Shown piece after piece: positions 1 to 8,783 of a DNA stretch of 64,000 nt. Source of the DNA: Listeria weihenstephanensis (GTDB taxonomy: Bacteria; Bacillota; Bacilli; Lactobacillales; Listeriaceae). The first letter of the stretch is position 1; each line of letters opens with the position of its first letter. Where the stretch lies: assembly GCF_003534205.1 (NCBI RefSeq), contig NZ_CP011102.1, positions 818,036 through 882,035 on the forward strand, written 5' to 3'. A program made the translations under genes and the position numbers. Below the pieces are notes generated by a model. The model had not been told where the DNA came from, did no database searches, and saw only the letters and a list, made by a program, of their open reading frames with translations.

Positions 1-3000
1 GCTAAAATGTTTGATGCTGGAATCGATAGTTACGGTCCTCACAATCAGCAAATTCAAATCATCGGAAATTCTGTTATTGTCGATACTGCCCCAGACGCTC
101 CTAATCCATGCAATCCTTTAATCGAATCCGTGATAACGCAGCTGGAAAATGCAGATGAAAAGCCAAGTAACATAAAACCACTACCAACAAGCCCAATGTC
201 ATATTACCAAGCATTTCGTCTCAGTGGCGCAAAAGATGTAATCATCGAGGATAACACTGTCGATATGAATAGCCGCGACATCTTCGGTTTTCTGTTCGTA
301 GCAGAGCGTATATTTGATAATGTTCTTGGTGGGGAAGAAGTTACGACGCCTACTAATATCATCGTTCGCAATAATAAAACGTGGAAAGCATCGGGTCAAC
401 TAGGTTATCCTATCCGTCTCTTTTATATCCAAGAAACCAATGGTATCGGTATTTCGATAACAAATAACGAGTTCCACATAAAAGGTACAATCGAACAGCG
501 ATCTGATTTGACAAATCCATATCGATCCCCTAAGTTTTGTGAAGTAAGGACGTCCTCGGATAAAGTTGTGCTAAAAGATAATACGATTTTATATGAGCCG
601 TTAGATCCAGCAGATTCTGAATGGACGCCAATCACTAAACTTGTCGCGGTTACGGGGCCACAAGAACCAGTTACAATTCTTCAAAAGCTAGCTTTGATTC
701 AAAATTTTGTGAAGAAATATAGTACGGATATAACCGAGCCAACTATTTCGGTTGAGGGACGAATCAATGTATTGGAAACAACGTGGGTAGAATCATTGCC
801 TTTTGATGACAAGAAGGATTCTATTTATATGGGACATTATTATGGGCCAGTTCAGCAAGTTCAGATTTTTAAGAACGGGGTATTTCACATGCAGGCATTA
901 GTAGAGGACGGGATGTACAGGGTTCAGAATGCCAAAATATATCTACAGGATCAGCAGGCTAATTATGAAGTGGTTGGTTTAGATCATTTAGGTGAGATTA
1001 TGGAACGGAAAACGATTGAATTTACTTCAGTTATGTATGCGCTTTCTACTGATGCTTACTTCGCTGGTGAGGAGAAAATACAGGGGACGTATGGGAAATC
1101 ATTTTCGCGATTGGCGTTATGGATAAATGGAAGAGAGGTTATAAAAAATGCAATATCAGAGCAAACGGGCTCTTTTTATTTCGATATGAGTAGTGTGCCA
1201 GATGTGGCGGGTTCAGAACTTGAAGTGTGCGGTTTTGATAAGGATGGGCAGGAATTGGCGCGTATTACAGTGTCTGTATTGGATTATCGTTTATCGGTGG
1301 ACGCGTATACGCTTGGTAATGAGATGATGACGGGGAGTTTCGGGAAAGATACAGCCTATGTTCGGTTATGGATTAATGGTGCGGTGAAGCAGCAGGCTAC
1401 GATGGATTGGGAGACAAGTCGCTTTACGTTTCAAAATGTGGCTAGTTTTATCAAGAATATTACGGATGCAGTGGAAATCATTGCGGTAGATGAGAAATAT
1501 ATGGAGCACGGGCGAATCACGGTAAGCCTTAGTAGAGGCATCAATTATACACTAGCTATTCAGGATTATATACTAGAAGACGATAGCTTGATGGGGATAT
1601 ATGGTCATGATATATTTCAGGTGCGTTTATTTGTGAATGAGCAAGTGAAGCAACAGGCTAAGCTAAATATGGAGGGACAAACTTTTCAATTTGTAAACGT
1701 CAATAGTTTAGTCAGGAGTCAAGATGATTCGATGAAAATAGTAGCGATCAATAAATTTTATACGCCGGTTCAAACGCTTCCTGTACGTGTGCTGGATTTT
1801 AGTATCACTGCAAATGACTATACGCGCAAAGAGGAAGAATTGACGGGAACGTATGGCGCGAGTGTACATTCTTTGATTTTGCAAGTCAATGGCATGCGAA
1901 AACAGACGATAACAGGTGGAAATTCCGGTGTGTATCGTTTTACTAATATATCAGGTTACATCACCAAAATAACGGATGAAGTGACAATAATAGCTATGGA
2001 TGAAGACGGAAAAGAAGTTCGAGCGATTGGCGTGAACGTTTTGGAATATGTCTCTGATTATGGACTAGATGCAGATACATACACGTTTGGGGAGGATATA
2101 CTAACTGGATTATTTGGCCGAGATATAAACCGAATCCGTCTGTGGGTCAATGGAAAAGTCGTGGTGCAAGCGGCGACATCTAATGGTAAGTATACGATTA
2201 CAAAAGCGGCTAACTATATCCAAAACGCCTTGGATATAGTGGAACTAATAGGTGTCGATTCCAATTATACAGAGGTGCAACGAATCAAGGTGAGTATTCA
2301 ACAGAAAGCCAATTTCACACTAACTGTGAATCCATACAAACTAGATGATGAGCAATTAACAGGTAGTTATGGAACAGATATTCATGAAGTACGGCTTGTT
2401 GTCGATGGAAAAACAGTAGCTCAAGCAACAAAAGCAGCAGGTCAGTTCACTATTTCCAATGCTACAAATCTACTTAAAAATGCAAATGTAGCAGCTATTC
2501 TTGTTGCTGTTGATACGAACTACAGTGAAGTTAATCGAATCCGCGTAGTGATATATGATCAACGTTTAACAAATTCAACGTACATGCTGGGTAGTACAAT
2601 GCTAAAAGGAACATACGGTAGCGATATTTTTCGTGTGCAGTTGTGGATTAACGGAAAAAGCAGCTCCTTCGCCTCTACTAAAAATGGGATTTACAGTTGG
2701 CTGGATGTTCAAAAGACAATAGTTAAAGTCACTGATAAAGTAGAAGTCGTAGCATTAGATCAGCAAAATAAAATAGTCAATCGATTGGCGATTAAAATAA
2801 TAGATTACACATTGACAAACAAAGCCTATAGATTTGGGGCATCGGAGTTAACAGGAACTTTTGGGAAAGATTGTAGCCGGATTCGTCTATCTGTTAATGG
2901 TAATATCGTGGCGCAGGCAACATTAACAGGGAATACATATCTTTTTACAGACTGCCAAACAAAGATTAAGAAGAATACGGATAAAGTCGAACTCATTGCT

Positions 3001-3054
3001 GTTGATCACATCTATACTGTCGTTAATCGCAAAGCAGTTGAAATAGGGAAATAA
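1..3054 (+). CDS. large secreted beta-helix / Ig-module surface protein, 5' end missing
   Basis: The frame is open from base 1, so the ATG at 7 is probably not the start and the gene likely begins upstream of the window; no signal peptide is visible. Residues ~1-215 show the recurring Asn/Val pattern (e.g. VIIEDNTVDMN, NIIVRNNKT, ISITNNEF) of a right-handed parallel beta-helix of the pectate-lyase/polygalacturonase type. From ~255 to the end run nine modules of about 80 residues with the signature G-x-[YF]-G-x-D-[IV]-x-x-V-x-L-x-[IV]-N-G followed by VE[IV]IAVD. These match the bacterial Ig-like modules of Listeria secreted proteins and resemble the C-terminal modules of the protein at 40217-45313. 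There is no LPxTG, LysM, GW or other anchor, so it is probably secreted or non-covalently bound. Enzyme activity cannot be judged. Confidence 0.8.
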   Translation, partial: AKMFDAGIDSYGPHNQQIQIIGNSVIVDTAPDAPNPCNPLIESVITQLENADEKPSNIKPLPTSPMSYYQAFRLSGAKDVIIEDNTVDMNSRDIFGFLFVAERIFDNVLGGEEVTTPTNIIVRNNKTWKASGQLGYPIRLFYIQETNGIGISITNNEFHIKGTIEQRSDLTNPYRSPKFCEVRTSSDKVVLKDNTILYEPLDPADSEWTPITKLVAVTGPQEPVTILQKLALIQNFVKKYSTDITEPTISVEGRINVLETTWVESLPFDDKKDSIYMGHYYGPVQQVQIFKNGVFHMQALVEDGMYRVQNAKIYLQDQQANYEVVGLDHLGEIMERKTIEFTSVMYALSTDAYFAGEEKIQGTYGKSFSRLALWINGREVIKNAISEQTGSFYFDMSSVPDVAGSELEVCGFDKDGQELARITVSVLDYRLSVDAYTLGNEMMTGSFGKDTAYVRLWINGAVKQQATMDWETSRFTFQNVASFIKNITDAVEIIAVDEKYMEHGRITVSLSRGINYTLAIQDYILEDDSLMGIYGHDIFQVRLFVNEQVKQQAKLNMEGQTFQFVNVNSLVRSQDDSMKIVAINKFYTPVQTLPVRVLDFSITANDYTRKEEELTGTYGASVHSLILQVNGMRKQTITGGNSGVYRFTNISGYITKITDEVTIIAMDEDGKEVRAIGVNVLEYVSDYGLDADTYTFGEDILTGLFGRDINRIRLWVNGKVVVQAATSNGKYTITKAANYIQNALDIVELIGVDSNYTEVQRIKVSIQQKANFTLTVNPYKLDDEQLTGSYGTDIHEVRLVVDGKTVAQATKAAGQFTISNATNLLKNANVAAILVAVDTNYSEVNRIRVVIYDQRLTNSTYMLGSTMLKGTYGSDIFRVQLWINGKSSSFASTKNGIYSWLDVQKTIVKVTDKVEVVALDQQNKIVNRLAIKIIDYTLTNKAYRFGASELTGTFGKDCSRIRLSVNGNIVAQATLTGNTYLFTDCQTKIKKNTDKVELIAVDHIYTVVNRKAVEIGK

Positions 3055-3063
3055 TTAAAGGGT

Positions 3064-3102
3064 AAGGACATCCAATGATTGAAACGTGGAGGTCCTTTTC
3101 TT
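3064..3102 (+). terminator. rho-independent terminator after the surface-protein gene
   Basis: AAGGAC (3064-3069) pairs with GTCCTT (3092-3097), extended by TCC/GGA across a one-base mismatch, and a T-rich run follows. It lies 10 bases after the stop codon. Confidence 0.7.
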
Positions 3103-3201
3103 GTGTTCACTAGTGCGCATCGTTTAACCTTTTTTAAATTCGGGTATTAATTACCAATCAAGAAGCGGTGAATTTTGCCGAAATTAAAGGAGGAACAAAT
3201 C

Positions 3202-4842
3202 ATGCGGCCTATTCTGAAATGGATGGCGCTGATAGTCATGATGGTTCTATCGATATGTACCGCAACGATAGCACAAGCAAGTTCCGCAGATTCCTTAGAG
3301 GCAACCCATCTAAAAACGACCCCCGTTACGGTAAGTAAATATCCGAGCGCATCATCTCTACCAGCGCAGGCACCAACGACGGCGATTCCAAAAGTTAGCG
3401 CTATGCCAACAACGAACCGTGTTTTAGTTATTTTAGTGAGTTTCAAAGACGCGGCAATCAAGCAAAGCGAAGCAAGTTGGAATCAGAAGGTTTTTAGTAC
3501 GACGAGTAAATCAGTACGACTTTATTACACACAAGCGACGAATGCCAAAATTAATCTCGTTCCAGCGAATGAAACGTCTGGTACGGCGAATAATGGCGTG
3601 GTCCGGGTGACGTTGAATCGTAACCATCCTAGGACTGGCGCTGCAATCGATACGCGCAATCAATATATTGTTCGGGACGCTTTAATCGCAGCGAATGGTT
3701 TTGTTAATTTTGCGCAATATGATGCGAATAAAAATGGACGTATCGATGCGAGAGAGCTACATGTAATGACGATTGTGGCTGGGCAGGAACGGGCGTATAC
3801 AAACACTCCGATTTCAGTTTGGGGGCATATGTGGGGAATGAATACAAATGTTACGCCCAAATTGGACGGCAAAACGTTTTTCACGTACACACAATTTGGC
3901 GAGATGCACGGTACGCATATGGCAACGATTGGTGTGATCACGCATGAGCTTGGACACGATTTAGGCTTGCTGGATCTTTATAACACGAACGGCACAGGAA
4001 GTGGGCTTGGCGTTTACAGTTTGATGGCAAAAGGCGCTTGGGGAACGCAGCCTGGCGATAGCTATCCAGGACAGACACCAGTGCTTTTAGATGCTTATTC
4101 CAAAGTCAAAATTGGCGCTGTGACACCTCGAGTTGTAGGCACAACAACGTCTTCCGTTCAAAACGTTTACGCAGGAACAACAATTTTACGTGTGAATACG
4201 AGCTCCGCAAAAGAGTACTTTTTAATCGAAAATCGGCAGTTTACCGGTTTTGATCGCGCGCTTATTGGAAAAGTTTTTAAAGGAGGCATCGCGATTTATC
4301 ATGTGAATACGAATTATGGTAGCAATCAAACGATCGGCAAACAACTTGTCACGCTGATTGAAGCGAATCAGGGAATCATAGGCTACTCGCAACTAAATAG
4401 TGGCAATACCGCAATGTCCGACGCTCTTTACTACGTTGGCACGGGATCTCGAGGAAAAGCGCAACAGATCTATTTGAATAATCGCACAAAACCGTCGAAC
4501 CGCCTCAGTAATGGCGTTTATCCAAATTTCTCATTCAAAGTCAATTCCAAGTCAGGAACTGCGATGTCCGTCACGATTGGCCCAGCGTATCCAGTGACAG
4601 CGATCGCACTTAATCGTAGCGGTGTTTACATCAAAAAGAATGCCTCTTTCCAGATGAGCGCAACCATCGCACCAACCAACGCATCGAATAAAGGAATCGC
4701 GTGGACAACCTCGAATGCAAAAATTGCGACAGTAGATGCAAAAGGTAAGATAACCGGGAAAGCGGTTGGTACAGCTACAATCACAGCACGAACATTAGAC
4801 GGCTCTAAAAAGGATACCGTGCTCATTAAAGTAACGAATTAA
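3202..4842 (+). CDS. M6-family secreted metalloprotease with C-terminal Big_2 domain
   Basis: A 546-residue protein. The ATG at 3202 is chosen because AAAGGAGG sits at 3186-3193 and it opens a clear signal peptide (MRPILKWMALIVMMVLS... ending near AQA). The catalytic zinc motif HELGHDLGLLD (H248, E249, H252, D258) is the HExxHxxGxxD of M6 peptidases related to Bacillus immune inhibitor A. An acidic loop DANKNGRIDARE near residue 174 looks like a Ca2+-binding loop often seen in this family. The C-terminal ~80 residues (VTAIALN...ITGKAVGTATIT) form a Big_2 Ig-like domain, a wall-association or spacer module. Predicted to be exported and to cleave external proteins; the natural substrate cannot be told. 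A regulator gene with its own promoter follows. Confidence 0.88.
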   Translation: MRPILKWMALIVMMVLSICTATIAQASSADSLEATHLKTTPVTVSKYPSASSLPAQAPTTAIPKVSAMPTTNRVLVILVSFKDAAIKQSEASWNQKVFSTTSKSVRLYYTQATNAKINLVPANETSGTANNGVVRVTLNRNHPRTGAAIDTRNQYIVRDALIAANGFVNFAQYDANKNGRIDARELHVMTIVAGQERAYTNTPISVWGHMWGMNTNVTPKLDGKTFFTYTQFGEMHGTHMATIGVITHELGHDLGLLDLYNTNGTGSGLGVYSLMAKGAWGTQPGDSYPGQTPVLLDAYSKVKIGAVTPRVVGTTTSSVQNVYAGTTILRVNTSSAKEYFLIENRQFTGFDRALIGKVFKGGIAIYHVNTNYGSNQTIGKQLVTLIEANQGIIGYSQLNSGNTAMSDALYYVGTGSRGKAQQIYLNNRTKPSNRLSNGVYPNFSFKVNSKSGTAMSVTIGPAYPVTAIALNRSGVYIKKNASFQMSATIAPTNASNKGIAWTTSNAKIATVDAKGKITGKAVGTATITARTLDGSKKDTVLIKVTN

Positions 4843-4848
4843 ATCAGC

Positions 4849-4897
4849 TTGACAAATTAGTAAGGTGCCTTTATAATATAAAACAAAGGTACCTTTT
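4849..4897 (+). promoter_or_regulatory. consensus sigma-A promoter with two palindromic operators for the MarR gene
   Basis: TTGACA (4849-4854), a 17-base spacer and TATAAT (4872-4877) form a perfect sigma-A promoter. One palindrome, AAGGTGCCTT (4862-4871), fills the end of the spacer; a second, AAAGGTACCTTTT (4885-4897), covers the expected start site. The related half-sites (AAGGT/ACCTT) placed over the promoter suggest autorepression by the MarR protein encoded just downstream. Confidence 0.75.
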
Positions 4898-4942
4898 AAT
4901 TATGTCTAATGACGAAAAAACAATCAAATGGAGGAATTACAA

Positions 4943-5593
4943 ATGAGCGAAACAGAAAACAATTTGATGAAACAATTTATTCAATTTAACCGGATGCTGC
5001 ACCATTACCAAATCCACAATTTACGAAGTGCAGGACCATTCGGCAACCCATATCGAGGTCAAGGACGCGTGCTATCCATTTTGAAAATGAAACCAGAGAT
5101 TACACAGAAAGAATTGGCATATTTGCTTGATATGCGTAACCAATCATTAGGCGAGTTATTGACGAAGCTGGAAAAAAGCGAATACATTACGCGCGAACCA
5201 TCAGAAGCAGACCGCCGTGTGATGAATGTGAAATTGACCGAAGCTGGTGCCGAGGCAGCGGAGCAAAGTAAAGATAACCAAACCGACTATAACAAGATTT
5301 TCGACGTGCTAAAGGATGAAGAAAAGGCTAATTTGCACGATTATATGCACCGAATCACAGATGAACTTGAGAAAGAGTTAGGCGATATTGCCGGCGATGA
5401 AGCTTTCGAAGATCCACGGATGCAAGGTAGAGGCGGCTTCCCAGGCTTTGGCGGTGGAAGACCACACCCAGGCGGCCATGGTCACAGAGGCCATCATTGC
5501 GACCCAAGATTTTCTCGTGGTGAATATCCCGATTTTGGTGCTATGCGCGACGTAGACCATTTCGGACATCACGATTTTGAAAACCAAAAATAA
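4943..5593 (+). CDS. MarR-family transcriptional regulator with His/Gly-rich C-terminal tail
   Basis: A 216-residue protein; ATG at 4943 is placed 8 bases after GGAGG. Residues ~10-150 are a MarR winged-helix fold: ELAYLLDMRNQSLGELLTKLEKSEYITREPSEADRRVMNVKLTEAG contains the recognition helix and the D-R wing. The last ~55 residues are an unusual Gly/His/Pro tail with 11 His and one Cys (GGRPHPGGHGHRGHHCDPR...HFGHHDFENQK), which could bind a transition metal or serve as a flexible sensor; this part is not in standard MarR proteins. The gene stands alone between its own operator-bearing promoter and a terminator, so besides itself its targets are unknown. Confidence 0.85.
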   Translation: MSETENNLMKQFIQFNRMLHHYQIHNLRSAGPFGNPYRGQGRVLSILKMKPEITQKELAYLLDMRNQSLGELLTKLEKSEYITREPSEADRRVMNVKLTEAGAEAAEQSKDNQTDYNKIFDVLKDEEKANLHDYMHRITDELEKELGDIAGDEAFEDPRMQGRGGFPGFGGGRPHPGGHGHRGHHCDPRFSRGEYPDFGAMRDVDHFGHHDFENQK

Positions 5594-5601
5594 GCATACA
5601 A

Positions 5602-5658
5602 AAGCGCGGTATAGAGCTTGGGATTATAACCCTAGACTCCATACTGCGCTTGTTTTCT
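5602..5658. terminator. bidirectional terminator between convergent MarR and PH-domain genes
   Basis: AAGCGCGGTAT (5602-5612) pairs with ATACTGCGCTT (5641-5651) with one G-T pair; T-rich sequence follows on the plus strand and A-rich sequence precedes, so it can serve both convergent genes. Confidence 0.75.
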
Positions 5659-6039
5659 TTATGAGAGAATAGCCTGTGCTAAGATTTTTTGTATTTCCAC
5701 GACAGGTGCACCTTTTGAAAAATTGATGCTTGTGGAAGGGTCTGACTCACTAGAAATCCAGATTTTCAATTCCACATCTAAATCAAAATGGCCGGTTGTT
5801 TCGACGCTGAATCGGCTGATACTTTTATAAGGAATGGTTTTATATTCGGTTTTTTTCCCCGTCACGCCTTGCTTATCAACTAAGATCAGGCGTTTATTTG
5901 TGAAGGCTAGGGAGTTGCGGATGATTTTGTAGCCCGCAATAATTTCTTCATCGGGAATAAGGACATCCACTAGCTCCTTTTGAACTTCCTCTAAGTCTGT
6001 TGTAGATGCATTTCCCATAATTTTGTCTAAGAATCCCAA
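5659..6039 (-). CDS. bacterial PH-domain protein (YokE-like, bPH_1 family)
   Basis: A 126-residue cytoplasmic protein. The start is a TTG at 6039 preceded by AAGGAGGAG at the right distance; the next ATG is eight codons in and has no ribosome site. After an N-terminal helix, IIAGYKIIRNSLAFTNKRLILVDKQGVTGKKTEYKTIPYKSISRFSVETTGHFDLDVELKIW is the typical bPH_1 beta-sandwich. Members of this family are small stress-related proteins of unknown biochemical role. It is the last gene of a probable three-gene operon with the ClC channel and the LapA-like protein, 24 bases after the channel gene. Confidence 0.8.
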   Translation of the reverse strand: MGFLDKIMGNASTTDLEEVQKELVDVLIPDEEIIAGYKIIRNSLAFTNKRLILVDKQGVTGKKTEYKTIPYKSISRFSVETTGHFDLDVELKIWISSESDPSTSINFSKGAPVVEIQKILAQAILS

Positions 6040-6063
6040 CTGAATCTCCTCCTTGAATGATAT

Positions 6064-7290
6064 TTATGATGCTGACACGCGTTTAGGTTTATAAACGGCC
6101 AGGTACGCTGCAACTACGATAAATAGCCATAATTGGAACGGGAAAAATAAGGCTAGTAAAAAAGCAGCGGCTAGCGGTTTCTTCAGAATCACAGCGCAAG
6201 AGGCTGTTGCAAAAATGGCGACGATGAATATTGGGTCAGCGGGAAGTATTTTCGTCAAGGCAAAACCTACGGCAATACTGGCAAAAATGATTGGGAAAAT
6301 GTGACCACCGCGCCAACCTGTGCCGAGGCATATTCTTGTTACGAATAACTTGGCAAAACCAATGGCGAGTAAAAGATAGATAGACATTGAATCGTATTCT
6401 TTCGCGATTTCACCGACACCGTGTTCACCGGAGTAGAGCATGTTAGGCAGGAAGAAAGCGAAAACACCTAAAATCAAGCCACCACTTACGGCAAGCATAA
6501 TGGGTTTGGATTGAATTTTCCGAGTTGCAAAGGTAATGCCAGTTTCGAAAAGGCCATATACTTTACCAAAATATTTGCCTGCGAGTAAGAGTGGAATTAG
6601 TAAGAGCAATTCTGGCCAAGAGATGGTAGCAGAGCCTAGATTTGCAAATGGGCTTGGGCCGTCATTAAGTTGCAGTAGGTAGTAGAAAACCAGAAAGCCT
6701 GCAGAAACGGAGAAGAAGTAAATAATTATTTTTTGGATATGTAACTTTTTACTTATGTTGTTAGCTTCTCCTTCTTGTGTAGAAGCAATTCCGAATAATG
6801 GCGAGGCAAAGATGATAGATAGCAATGCGCCGATTCCGAATTCGATGAGTGCGTCGCGCTGTTGGTATGTAAAATGGAGTTTATCGCCGACCCATGTTAC
6901 AAGACCTGCGCAGATACTGACTAAAGCGGCCTCTGGACCAAGACTTGCGCCAAACATTAGTACGATCAGAGCGGCTACAAGGTTTCGCCAGAGTTTTCCT
7001 TGATAGGAAACGCGACCATTTGCATGAAATTCGCCCATGACTTCATCCATTTCACGCGGGTATGGCCCAATGTGTTTTCGTGATAGACCGACAAATACGC
7101 CGCCTAATGTACATATCAAGATTGGCCAAAATACGGGATCACCGAATAACGAAGCTCCTGCATCCCAGACAAGATAGATGAGGAAATTTACCAATCGGAG
7201 GAATAAGAAGGCGATAACGGCTACGAGCGTGCCTAGAATAATTCCGTATAAAGTTAGAACTAGTTGTAATCGAAGTTTCATGTTTTCCAT
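6064..7290 (-). CDS. ClC-family voltage-gated chloride channel / Cl-/H+ antiporter
   Basis: A 408-residue integral membrane protein with about ten hydrophobic segments. The ClC landmarks are present: GASLGPEAAL (matching the GxEGP ion-pathway motif in altered form) near residue 118 and GTGWRGGHIFPIIFASIAVG near residue 323, close to the GxFxP motif. It likely moves chloride or a similar anion (fluoride-type ClCs look different). Two starts are possible: ATG at 7290, only a few bases from GGGGGT, or the fourth codon (ATG at 7281), whose spacing from GGGGGT is better. It lies 17 bases after the LapA-like gene and 24 before the PH-domain gene, so all three should share the sigma-B-type promoter at 7556-7581. 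Confidence 0.85.
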   Translation of the reverse strand: MENMKLRLQLVLTLYGIILGTLVAVIAFLFLRLVNFLIYLVWDAGASLFGDPVFWPILICTLGGVFVGLSRKHIGPYPREMDEVMGEFHANGRVSYQGKLWRNLVAALIVLMFGASLGPEAALVSICAGLVTWVGDKLHFTYQQRDALIEFGIGALLSIIFASPLFGIASTQEGEANNISKKLHIQKIIIYFFSVSAGFLVFYYLLQLNDGPSPFANLGSATISWPELLLLIPLLLAGKYFGKVYGLFETGITFATRKIQSKPIMLAVSGGLILGVFAFFLPNMLYSGEHGVGEIAKEYDSMSIYLLLAIGFAKLFVTRICLGTGWRGGHIFPIIFASIAVGFALTKILPADPIFIVAIFATASCAVILKKPLAAAFLLALFFPFQLWLFIVVAAYLAVYKPKRVSAS

Positions 7291-7307
7291 ACCCCCATGG
7301 TGCTACT

Positions 7308-7517
7308 TTATTTATTTTTCCTGAACTTTTTAAAGGCTAGCGTGATTAATGAACCCATAATAGCGGAGCCGAGGATGATGAAAACAAGTGGTGCATTGAA
7401 GTGCATAAATACGATGCTAACACGAACGCTATCCCAGTTGGCAAAGGCGAAAATAATAAATAGAATAGCAATGATAATCCCGATAATAGCTTTGACGGAT
7501 ATTTTTTTATTGGCCAT
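7308..7517 (-). CDS. LapA-like (DUF1049) small membrane protein
   Basis: A 69-residue protein with two transmembrane segments, AIIGIIIAILFIIFAFANWDSV and PLVFIILGSAIMGSLITLAF, separated by a short strand-like stretch (VRVSIVFMHFNAP) and ending in a basic tail. This is the LapA/DUF1049 pattern, including the FA.N...V.V.......P core. AAGGAGGG stands 7 bases before the ATG. First gene of the operon with the ClC channel and PH-domain protein. The specific role in Gram-positive bacteria is unknown. Confidence 0.83.
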   Translation of the reverse strand: MANKKISVKAIIGIIIAILFIIFAFANWDSVRVSIVFMHFNAPLVFIILGSAIMGSLITLAFKKFRKNK

Positions 7518-7555
7518 GTGAAACCCTCCTTATCTTGAAACTTAAGTAAATAACA

Positions 7556-7581
7556 ATTCCCTAGAATGATTTAGGCTAAAC
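7556..7581 (-). promoter_or_regulatory. sigma-B-type promoter of the lapA-clc-PH operon
   Basis: Read on the minus strand: GTTTAG (7581-7576), 14 bases, GGGAAT (7561-7556). This matches the general-stress sigma-B consensus GTTTAA-N13-15-GGGWAT, and the start point would fall about 30 bases before the LapA-like ATG. No good sigma-A promoter was seen closer. Confidence 0.65.
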
Positions 7582-7690
7582 TTAGATACAGTTTGGATAA
7601 GCCGTTCATAAATTACTATACAATATAAATAGGCGGAACGGAACTATTATGTGCCTTTTTGTTGAATTTATTACTTGCATGAAAATGAAA

Positions 7691-7734
7691 TCGAAAAAAC
7701 CAGTAAATGCGCGAGAAGACGCAACACTTACTGG
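7691..7734 (-). terminator. rho-independent terminator
   Basis: On the minus strand CCAGTAA (7734-7728) pairs with TTACTGG (7706-7700), with an inner TGCG/CGCA pairing, and is followed by a run of six T. It ends the transcript of the 125-residue protein gene (and probably nfeD-floA). Confidence 0.8.
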
Positions 7735-7741
7735 CTCGACC

Positions 7742-8119
7742 TTATTTCTCCTGTCTTAGTGAAACGGGTTTATCTAAAATTTCTTTCATGATGATAGCGT
7801 CTTGCATCTTACCACGAACACGTTTTTTCGTAACGGTATGGTGATGGTGCATGCGCGTCACATTTGTATCGGCATTTGTGATTGCATCTTTAATTACAGT
7901 ATCTTTGTATCCCGATGGTTGCGGTTTTTTAGCAGGTGTTGTTTTAGTGCTGGAGCGGGTTTGAGAACGTTGCTTTGGGACTTTTGGAAGGTTGGATCTC
8001 TCCTCTTCCTCCTGCTCGGTTTCGGCTTTCTTGAAATAGCTGATGAGCCCGAAAAGAATCCCAATGATAACGACGGCGGTACCAAACCAATCACCAATAT
8101 TATCAAAAATACTATCCAT
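7742..8119 (-). CDS. hypothetical membrane-anchored basic protein
   Basis: A 125-residue protein of no family I recognise. Residues ~12-30 (FGTAVVIIGILFGLISYF) form one transmembrane segment; the rest is a charged, Lys/Thr/Pro-rich linker with a HHHH run near residue 90 and a basic C-terminal helix (HTVTKKRVRGKMQDAIIMKEILDKPVSLR). AAGGTG lies 8 bases before the ATG. It follows floA on the same strand but is separated from it by the 127-bp tandem array at 8157-8783; the open frame continues upstream of the ATG into the last, partial repeat unit, but no better start codon exists there. A link with FloA membrane domains is only suggested by position. Confidence 0.65.
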   Translation of the reverse strand: MDSIFDNIGDWFGTAVVIIGILFGLISYFKKAETEQEEEERSNLPKVPKQRSQTRSSTKTTPAKKPQPSGYKDTVIKDAITNADTNVTRMHHHHTVTKKRVRGKMQDAIIMKEILDKPVSLRQEK

Positions 8120-8156
8120 TTTCGTTACACCTTCTTTCTGAACTACGGTGGGAATT

Positions 8157-8783
8157 GTTCGAATAAAATGAGTTACAGCATCAATATGGATGTGAACAAA
8201 GTGAACATCCTACCCGCTAAACAACGACAATGCCCGCTAAACTTATTTGTCCTCTTTCGCAATAGCTTCTCGCATTGTTGAGGCTGTTCGAATAAAATGA
8301 GTTACAGCATCAACATAGATGTGAACAAAGTGAATATCTAATCCTTAACAACGACAATGCTCACCAAACTTATTTGTCTTCTTTCGCAATAGCCTCGCGC
8401 ATTGTTGAGGCTGTTCGAATAAGATGAGTTATAGCATCAATATAGATGTGAACAAGGTGAATATCTAATCCTTAACAACGACAATGCTCACGAAACTTAT
8501 TTGTCCTCTTTCGCAATAGCCTCGCGCATTGTTGAGGCTGTTCGAATAAGATGAGTTACAGCATCAATATAGATGTGAACAAAGTGAATATCTAATCCTT
8601 AACAACGACAATGCTCACGAAACTTATTTGTCTTCCTTCGCTATTGCTTCCCGCATTGTTGAGGCTGTTCGAATAAGATGAGTTACAGCATCAATATAGA
8701 TATGAACAAAGTGAATATCTAATCCCTAATAACGACAATGCCCACTAAACTTATTTGTCTTCTTTAGCAATAGCTTCCCTCAT
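8157..8783 (-). repeat. 127-bp tandem repeat array derived from the 3' end of floA
   Basis: GTTCGAATA recurs at 8157, 8286, 8413, 8540 and 8667 (steps 129, 127, 127, 127). Each unit contains a copy of the last eleven codons of floA on the minus strand: 8243-8275, 8370-8402, 8497-8529, 8624-8656, with the genuine floA end at 8751-8783. Every copy reads [10 protein letters not shown] followed by TAA. The eight variable nucleotide positions among the five copies are all synonymous. In the four downstream copies the frame is open 22 codons further upstream to a stop (33 codons in total), giving a conserved tail with a core ...IYIDAVTHLIRTAST..., with only conservative replacements. There is no start codon before the internal ATG and no ribosome site. 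The outermost unit (8157-8242) is partial. Confidence 0.9.

Noticed and set aside
7-9. ATG at position 7 as the true start of the first surface protein
   Set aside because: The frame is open to the window edge, there is no room for a ribosome site, and a secreted protein of this type needs a signal peptide.
8276-8725. Independent small genes in the 127-bp repeats
   Set aside because: The frames are conserved but have no start codon or ribosome site ahead of the internal ATG, so they are reported as a repeat array and not as CDS.
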